Shown here piece by piece: positions 7,057 to 12,755 of a DNA stretch of 12,755 nucleotides. Position numbers and translations under genes: made by a program. Origin of the DNA: Betaproteobacteria bacterium. Its GTDB lineage: Bacteria; Pseudomonadota; Gammaproteobacteria; Burkholderiales; SG8-41. Position 1 is the first letter of the stretch. The number at the start of each line of letters is the position of its first letter. The notes under the pieces are model-generated. The model ran no database searches and was not told the DNA's origin. It saw only the letters and a list, made by a program, of their open reading frames with translations. The stretch lies in contig JAIOOZ010000494.1 in NCBI GenBank assembly GCA_021414185.1, positions 1 to 12,755 of the forward strand, given 5' to 3'.

Positions 7057-8589
7057 ATGACTATCGCCACCGCAATCATAAAGGGCACCCCGGTCTTTGG
7101 CCGGATGTTCAGCGTCGACAAGAGTACCGGTCTGGAGGAGATCAATGCCTGGCCGGCGCTGATGATCATGGCCTCCTTCATCTGGCTGGCGGTCGCCGGC
7201 CTGCTCGGCCTGGTGATGCCGGCCACGCAGATGTTCGATCTCGACTCCGGCCATTTCTACACGACGCTGACGCTGCACGGTGCGGCGCTGGCCTTTCCCT
7301 TCTCCTTCCAGCTCATGGTCGGGGTCGGCCTGCATCGCTCCGGCGGCTGCGTCGGCAAGCCGATAACGGGTTGGCTGCCGGCGCTGTGCTTCATCACCAT
7401 GAACCTCGGCGCCGCCCTGCTCACCGTCGCCGTGCTGATGGGCTTCAAGGTCAGCTTTATAGTAATGTTCCCGCTCCCGCTGGTCGGAGCGCAGATGGGC
7501 ATCTGGAGCATGAACTCGGTGATCCTCGGCTTCACCGGCATCTACCTGGTACTTGCCTGCATGATCCTGCTCTATCCGTTGCTGGGCCTCTCGATGCTGT
7601 TCTTCGGCAAGAAGCGGCAGGACCTGGTGCTCTCCGAGCGCTCGCTCAACGATCCGGGCATGCTGGGAATGACGCTCTCGGCGCTGACGCTGCTGATCTC
7701 CGGTCTGCCACTGGTCGCCGTCGGCACCACGCTGCTGCTGGCGCTGTATGGCGTGATCCCGATGTCGATGGCGGCCTGGGCCGCCGAACCGGTGGTATTC
7801 CAGTATGTCTTCTTCATCTTCGCCCATAACCTGATGGAGGCCATGGCGCTGATGGTGTCCAGCGCGATGTACGCGACGCTACCGCTTTATCTGGCCGACG
7901 GCACGCGCAAACTGTTCAGCGACAAACTGGCCAACACTGCGCTGTGGATCCTGTTGCTGACCTCGGTCACCTCATTCCTCCATCACTTCATCACGTCGTA
8001 CCCAGCACAACCGGCAGCGCTGTCCTACTGGGGCAATATCATGAGCTGGGGCACGGGCATCGGCGCGGCGATCAGCATATTCACCATACTGGCGACGATC
8101 TGGCAGCACGGCCTGCGCGCCGAGCCGGGCATCATCGCGGTGCTCCTGGGCTGGGCGCTCTACATCCTCGACGGCGCCAGCGCCATGGTGACCTCGAACG
8201 TGACCTGGGCCTACGTACTGCACGGCACGATGTGGCAAAGCGGGCACACCATGACTGTGATCCTGGCGATGTCGCTGATGTGGATGGGTGTGCTCTACCA
8301 CCACTACCCGGTGATCACCGGGCGCAAGCTCGATCCCGTGCTGGGCACCTGGTTCGTGCGCCTGTTCACCGTCGGTGGCTTCGGCGCGGCGATCGCGATG
8401 CTGGCGGGCGGCGCGGCCGGCATGCCACGGCGCTTTGCCGACTGGAACCAGGAAGGCTGGATGCTCTACGGCAATCTGATCATGATCTTCGGCGTGATCC
8501 TCGGCGCGTCCTTCGTGGTCTATGCGTACAATCTGATGCAGTCGCGCGAACTCAACGACACGATGGGGCAGAGGGTGGGCGCCACATAG
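7057..8589 (+). CDS. Heme-copper oxidoreductase subunit I, NO-reductase-like active site (sNOR/NorY-like)
   Basis: This is the catalytic membrane subunit of a heme-copper enzyme: 510 residues, about 12 helices. Seen: low-spin heme ligand H74 (TLHGAAL), CuB ligands H257, H309 and H310 (SFLHHF), high-spin heme ligand H397 within VLHGTMWQSGHTM, and the propionate-binding arginines R458-R459 (GMPRRF). Odd residues: the helix VI motif is H257-NLM-E261, not HPEVY, so the cross-linked Tyr is replaced by Glu at the NorB-like +4 position. The position of the cbb3-type helix VII Tyr (six before the HH pair) is Ser303. The K-channel Lys aligns with Gly336. No D-channel motif is seen. The second low-spin ligand aligns with Met399 instead of His. 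Known family logic says loss of the Tyr argues against O2 reduction, so a CuA-dependent NO reductase of the sNOR type fits best. Automated annotation would probably say cytochrome c oxidase subunit I. GAGGAGA six bases before the ATG supports the start. Confidence 0.85.
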   Translation: MTIATAIIKGTPVFGRMFSVDKSTGLEEINAWPALMIMASFIWLAVAGLLGLVMPATQMFDLDSGHFYTTLTLHGAALAFPFSFQLMVGVGLHRSGGCVGKPITGWLPALCFITMNLGAALLTVAVLMGFKVSFIVMFPLPLVGAQMGIWSMNSVILGFTGIYLVLACMILLYPLLGLSMLFFGKKRQDLVLSERSLNDPGMLGMTLSALTLLISGLPLVAVGTTLLLALYGVIPMSMAAWAAEPVVFQYVFFIFAHNLMEAMALMVSSAMYATLPLYLADGTRKLFSDKLANTALWILLLTSVTSFLHHFITSYPAQPAALSYWGNIMSWGTGIGAAISIFTILATIWQHGLRAEPGIIAVLLGWALYILDGASAMVTSNVTWAYVLHGTMWQSGHTMTVILAMSLMWMGVLYHHYPVITGRKLDPVLGTWFVRLFTVGGFGAAIAMLAGGAAGMPRRFADWNQEGWMLYGNLIMIFGVILGASFVVYAYNLMQSRELNDTMGQRVGAT

Positions 8590-8600
8590 CCGGCTGTCGC

Positions 8601-8670
8601 TTCGCGGGCGTATAACGCGGCGCGAATCCGAGGTATCCCCGGTGACGGCGGCGGCGCAAGCCCCGCCGTC
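8601..8670 (+). other. Two inverted repeats in the gap between subunit I and the copper ATPase
   Basis: The 108-base gap holds an imperfect dyad, TTCGCG (8601-8606) with CGCGAA (8621-8626), centred on CGTATAACG. It also holds a strong hairpin: GACGGCGG (8644-8651) pairs with CCGCCGTC (8663-8670), and GGC/GCC extend the stem over one bulged C to a GCAA tetraloop (8656-8659). No T-run follows. The hairpin ends 17 bases before the ATPase Shine-Dalgarno, so it could mark partial termination, RNA processing or control of the ATPase. Confidence 0.45.
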
Positions 8671-8687
8671 CTGCACGTGAACAGCAC

Positions 8688-8692
8688 GAGGA
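8688..8692 (+). promoter_or_regulatory. Ribosome binding site deciding the ATPase start
   Basis: GAGGA lies five bases before the ATG at 8698. This favours that ATG over the in-frame GTG at 8677, which would add seven residues. Confidence 0.65.
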
Positions 8693-8697
8693 ACGCC

Positions 8698-11067
8698 ATG
8701 CACTGCACGCTCTGCGGCCTGCCCAATCCCAAGTCGCCGTTGCGCGAGGCCGGTCACGAGTTCTGCTGCCATGGCTGCCGCGAGGTCTACCGTTGCTTCG
8801 GCGAGGCCGTGGTCACGACGGACGGGCCGGTCGCCGTCGCGCCGCCGCCGCAGGCCCGCGAAGCCTTCCTGTGGGTCGAGGGCATGCACTGCGCGTCATG
8901 CGAATACCTGATCGAGAGGCTGGCGCCGCAAACGCCGGGCATCCTCGCCGCGGCGTCGAGCTACGCCAGCGGCACGATAAAGATCACCTACGACCCGGCA
9001 TTGATCGATGAAGCGCAACTGCCGGCGGCGATCGCTCGCGCCGGCTACCGCGCGCGCCTGCACGACGAAGCCGCGCCGGAACACGACGAGCGCCCCGAGT
9101 TGCTGCGCCTGTTGACCGCCGGCTGCCTTGCCTCGCCGGTGATGATGCTGACGCTGCTTTTCGTATACCCCGTGCATGGCGGCTTCGTCCAGCCGGAAGA
9201 CTACGCCGCGGTCAGCTGGATGGCCTTCACGGCGACGCCGCTGGCACTGTTCGCCTTCACCACGCTGCTGGTGTTCTATGTCGGCTGGCCGATCCTGCGT
9301 GGCGCATGGACCGCGCTGCGCGTCGGCGTGCCGAACATGGACTTGCTGCTGGCACTCTCGATCCTCGCCGCGTATGCCTACAGCACCGTCCAGTTGTTTC
9401 GCGATCCGCTCGACCTGTATTTTGAAGTTGCCAGCACCCTGGTCGCCGTGGTCACCATCGGCCGCTTCCTCGAACGCGGCGCGCGGCTCAAGGCCACCCG
9501 GGAGCTCACCGGCATCCTGCGCGCCTGGTCCGACCGGGCCTGCGTGCTGCGCGAAGGCCGCTACCTGGTCTGCGGGCTCGGCGAACTGGCTCCCGGCGAC
9601 CGGGTCTTCGTCCGCCCGGGCGAGGCGATCCCGGTGGATGGCGAGATCGTCGCCGGACAGGGCGCGATCGACGAGTCGCTGATGACTGGCGAAGCGTTTC
9701 CGGCGTCGCGCAGCGCCGGCGAACGCGTCATGGGTGGCAGCATCCTGCTCGAAGGCAACCTGGAAATCGAAGTCGGCGAGCGGGTGGAAAGCCGCATGGC
9801 CAATCTCTCCCACCTGCTGTGGAACATGCAGAGCGCCAGCGGTGGCATGCAGGGACGCGTCGACCGGCTGGCGCGCGCCTTCGTGCCGGTGGTGATGATG
9901 CTGGCCGCGTTGGTCGGCCTCGGCTTCCTCGTAGCCGGCGCGTCGCCCGAAAAGGCGCTGCTGGCCAGTCTGGCGACCCTGATCGTCTCCTGCCCCTGCA
10001 CCTTTGGCCTGGCGATTCCGTTGACCGCAGCGACGGCCGTGGGCACCGCACTGCGTCGCGGCATCATCGTCAGCAGCGCCGACCTGTTCGAGAAATCGCC
10101 GCGCATCGACATCGTCGTGCTGGACAAGACGGGAACGCTTTCGTCCGGCGAAATGGCCGTGGTGGAGGTCATCGGGCCGCCCGGCACCGCCGCACGCGCG
10201 GCGGCGGTCGAACGCCATTCGGCGCACCCGGTGGCGAAGGCCATTGCCGGTCTGGATGCGGCGCGGACCGCAAGCGAGGTCGAGCTCCATCCCGGCCGGG
10301 GCGTCGTGGCCAGGGTCGGCGCAGACCGCGTCGCGGTTGGCAGCCGCACCCTGTTCGCGACCCTGGGCTGGGAGATACCGGCCGACCTCGCGGCGCGGGT
10401 CGCCGATCGGCGCGACGGCGACAGCGTGGTCTCCTGGGTGGGCCGGGAGGGGCGTGCCGAAGGAGCCATCGTCACGCGCGATCGCGCACGTCCGGAGTGG
10501 ATCGACGTCGTCACCACCTTGCGTCGCCACTGTCGCGTGGTGTTGCTGACCGGCGCCGAGCATTCCAACGGCTATGCCGAGCATGTCGATGAGGTCCATG
10601 CCGGCGTACCGCCCGAGGCCAAGGCGGCGGTGATCCGGCGCCTCAAGATGCAAGGTCGGGTCGCGATGATCGGCGACGGCAGCAACGATGCCCCGGCGCT
10701 GGCGGAAGCCGATCTCGGCATCGCCTTCGGCGCGCCCACGCAACTCGCCGCCGAGGCCGCCGACATGGTGATCCCCGGCGACCGCCTGGAGCGAGTACTT
10801 GACGCCTTTGCGCTGGTCGGCGCCGCACAGCGACGCATTCGGCAGAACCTGGCCTGGGCGCTGAGCTACAACGTGATCGCCGTTCCGCTGGCCATGACCG
10901 GCTTCCTCAGTCCGCTGGTCGCGGCGGTAGCGATGTCGGCAAGCAGCCTGCTGGTGGTGGCAAACTCGACACGGGCCCTGCTGCCCGAGACGAAAGTCGG
11001 CGCTGGCGATACGGCGAGCGGGCAGACAGAAACTGTAGCCGAAGTGCGCCGGTCGCCCCAGCCGTGA
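8698..11067 (+). CDS. Copper-transporting P1B-type ATPase (CcoI/FixI/CtpA-like)
   Basis: This membrane pump couples ATP hydrolysis to Cu+ movement out of the cytoplasm; the CcoI/FixI/CtpA subgroup feeds copper to heme-copper enzymes. The 789-residue protein has, in order: a Cys-rich N-terminal metal-binding segment (CTLC at 3-6, FCCHGC at 22-27), an HMA domain with GMHCASC (C65, C68), the actuator motif TGEA at 330-333 (more often TGES), the transport motif CPC at 432-434 typical of Cu+ ATPases, phosphorylated D476 in DKTGT, the P1B marker HP at 510-511, the hinge GDGSND at 659-664, and a last helix with MSASSLLVVANS. The start is ATG 8698, not the upstream GTG, on the evidence of the GAGGA site. 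It lies 108 bases after subunit I on the same strand, with no ccoNOP genes nearby. A CopA-like detoxifying role is the alternative, but the N-terminal Cys-rich domain favours the CcoI type. Confidence 0.92.
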   Translation: MHCTLCGLPNPKSPLREAGHEFCCHGCREVYRCFGEAVVTTDGPVAVAPPPQAREAFLWVEGMHCASCEYLIERLAPQTPGILAAASSYASGTIKITYDPALIDEAQLPAAIARAGYRARLHDEAAPEHDERPELLRLLTAGCLASPVMMLTLLFVYPVHGGFVQPEDYAAVSWMAFTATPLALFAFTTLLVFYVGWPILRGAWTALRVGVPNMDLLLALSILAAYAYSTVQLFRDPLDLYFEVASTLVAVVTIGRFLERGARLKATRELTGILRAWSDRACVLREGRYLVCGLGELAPGDRVFVRPGEAIPVDGEIVAGQGAIDESLMTGEAFPASRSAGERVMGGSILLEGNLEIEVGERVESRMANLSHLLWNMQSASGGMQGRVDRLARAFVPVVMMLAALVGLGFLVAGASPEKALLASLATLIVSCPCTFGLAIPLTAATAVGTALRRGIIVSSADLFEKSPRIDIVVLDKTGTLSSGEMAVVEVIGPPGTAARAAAVERHSAHPVAKAIAGLDAARTASEVELHPGRGVVARVGADRVAVGSRTLFATLGWEIPADLAARVADRRDGDSVVSWVGREGRAEGAIVTRDRARPEWIDVVTTLRRHCRVVLLTGAEHSNGYAEHVDEVHAGVPPEAKAAVIRRLKMQGRVAMIGDGSNDAPALAEADLGIAFGAPTQLAAEAADMVIPGDRLERVLDAFALVGAAQRRIRQNLAWALSYNVIAVPLAMTGFLSPLVAAVAMSASSLLVVANSTRALLPETKVGAGDTASGQTETVAEVRRSPQP

Positions 11068-11071
11068 TTCA

Positions 11072-11087
11072 GGGATAACCCCTAGGC
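11072..11087 (+). promoter_or_regulatory. CTAG-containing motif upstream of frmA
   Basis: GGGATAACCCCTAGGC is a near copy of the motif at 3340-3356 upstream of the histidine kinase gene, differing mainly in one base of spacing between TAAC and CCTAGGC. It lies 140 bases before frmA. A shared regulator, possibly the FixJ-type protein encoded in this window, is inferred. Confidence 0.4.
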
Positions 11088-11091
11088 GCCA

Positions 11092-11112
11092 AGGGAATGA
11101 TCCCGATTCCCT
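11092..11112 (+). repeat. Perfect 7-bp inverted repeat upstream of frmA
   Basis: AGGGAAT (11092-11098) and ATTCCCT (11106-11112) are separated by seven bases, just after the CTAG motif and 25 bases after the ATPase stop. It could be an operator for frmA or a terminator stem for the ATPase gene; no T-run follows, which slightly favours an operator. Confidence 0.4.
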
Positions 11113-11215
11113 CCACGTTTGCGACTCGGCAAAATTCTGCCTGCATCCCGCGGGCATCGTCCCGCGCTCGCCGCATGGTTCAGGCCGGTACGCGCTGAAC
11201 GAGTTACCCATGACC

Positions 11216-11221
11216 AAGGAG
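11216..11221 (+). promoter_or_regulatory. Ribosome binding site of frmA
   Basis: AAGGAG lies five bases before the ATG at 11227. It shows that the open-frame extension back to 11119 is not translated as part of frmA. Confidence 0.8.
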
Positions 11222-11226
11222 AAATC

Positions 11227-12336
<1,110 letters not shown>

Positions 12337-12357
12337 GCGGCGGCGCCGTTCCGCCGC
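12337..12357 (+). other. GC hairpin in the frmA-frmB junction
   Basis: GCGGCGG (12337-12343) directly follows the frmA stop and pairs perfectly with CCGCCGC (12351-12357) around a seven-base loop. It ends five bases before the first frmB ATG. It occupies the place where a Shine-Dalgarno would be expected, so it may affect frmB translation or mRNA stability. Confidence 0.45.
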
Positions 12358-12362
12358 GCGCC

Positions 12363-12755
12363 ATGGACACCATGCCCCTCACCACGATTTCCCGCAACCT
12401 CTGTTTTGGCGGCGTGCAGGCCGTTTACAGCCACGACTCGCCGGAAACCGGCACGCCGATGCGCTTCGGCGTCTTCCTGCCGCCGCAGGCCACGGCGGAA
12501 GCTCCGGTGCCGGTGCTCTACTGGCTCTCGGGCCTGACCTGCACGGAAGAAAACTTCATCATCAAGGCCGGTGCGCAGCGCGTCGCCGCCGAACTGGGGC
12601 TGGCCATCATTACGCCGGACACCAGTCCTCGCGGTCTTGGCCTGCCGGGCGAGGACGACGCCTACGACTTCGGCAGCGGCGCGGGCTTCTACGTGGACGC
12701 CACGCAAGCGCCCTGGTCGCAGAACTACCGCATGTATTCCTACATCACGCAGGAA
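12363..12755 (+). CDS. frmB: S-formylglutathione hydrolase, N-terminal part (cut by window end)
   Basis: This serine hydrolase of the esterase D family converts S-formylglutathione to formate and glutathione, the step after FrmA. The 131 visible residues (of about 280 expected) include GVFLPPQA, the characteristic YWLSGLTCTEENFI and a TPDTSPRG segment. The catalytic Ser-Asp-His triad lies beyond the window. Two in-frame ATGs, 12363 and 12372, are possible starts; neither has a clear Shine-Dalgarno, and a hairpin occupies the region upstream. Its position 26 bases after frmA implies one operon. The fghA name is used for the same enzyme in other bacteria. Formate produced here is the substrate of the formate dehydrogenase encoded at the other end of the window. 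Confidence 0.93.
   Translation, partial: MDTMPLTTISRNLCFGGVQAVYSHDSPETGTPMRFGVFLPPQATAEAPVPVLYWLSGLTCTEENFIIKAGAQRVAAELGLAIITPDTSPRGLGLPGEDDAYDFGSGAGFYVDATQAPWSQNYRMYSYITQE

Noticed and set aside
7057..8589. Annotation of subunit I as an ordinary aa3 or cbb3 cytochrome c oxidase
   Set aside because: Neither the HPEVY tyrosine nor the cbb3-type helix VII tyrosine is present, the K-channel lysine and D-channel motif are missing, and one low-spin heme histidine is replaced.
11119..11226. A 36-residue N-terminal extension of FrmA
   Set aside because: The class III dehydrogenase family starts at MKVKAAVA, and AAGGAG is placed correctly before the ATG at 11227.

Overview
The window is GC-rich, densely coded DNA that reads as a chromosomal segment of a betaproteobacterium. 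The gene content and protein style recall Rhodocyclales or methylotrophic relatives; this is inferred from gene families, as no rRNA is present to place it. No tRNA, insertion sequence, CRISPR array or phage gene was seen.

Layout. (1) 2-2660, + strand: the 3' end of an NAD-dependent formate dehydrogenase operon, with fdsA (5'-truncated by the window edge), fdhD/fdsC and fdsD. Both junctions are ATGA stop/start overlaps. (2) 2688-3290, - strand: a DUF938-family SAM-dependent methyltransferase, convergent with fdsD. (3) 3438-5313, + strand: a membrane-anchored PAS histidine kinase and a FixJ/LuxR-type response regulator, overlapping by 29 nt. (4) 5344-6240, - strand: heme O synthase (ctaB). (5) 6468-8589, + strand, divergent from ctaB: a two-gene heme-copper oxidoreductase, made of a CuA-bearing subunit II and a 12-helix-type subunit I. 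(6) 8698-11067, + strand: a CPC-type copper-transporting P1B-ATPase with an extra Cys-rich N-terminus. (7) 11227-12755, + strand: S-(hydroxymethyl)glutathione dehydrogenase (frmA) and the 5' part of S-formylglutathione hydrolase (frmB), cut by the window end.

How it works together. frmA, frmB and the fds products form the glutathione-dependent route formaldehyde -> S-formylglutathione -> formate -> CO2, yielding NADH twice. Between these two blocks lies a respiratory module with a heme-copper enzyme, a heme O synthase and a copper ATPase that could supply its metal.

Most interesting point. Subunit I is not an ordinary oxygen reductase. It keeps the three CuB histidines and the high-spin heme histidine. 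The cross-linked active-site tyrosine of aa3/bo3/ba3 enzymes is replaced by glutamate (H257-x3-E261, the spacing seen in NorB nitric oxide reductases), and the cbb3-type tyrosine is absent too. The K-channel lysine and D-channel landmarks are missing, and the second low-spin-heme histidine is methionine (H397-T-M399). Together with the intact CuA site in subunit II, this points to a CuA-containing nitric oxide reductase of the poorly characterised sNOR (NorSY-like) kind, or an undescribed relative. A second observation is a shared CTAG-containing motif (TAAC-N1/2-CCTAGGC). It lies upstream of both the histidine kinase gene and frmA, and may be the binding site of the response regulator encoded here.
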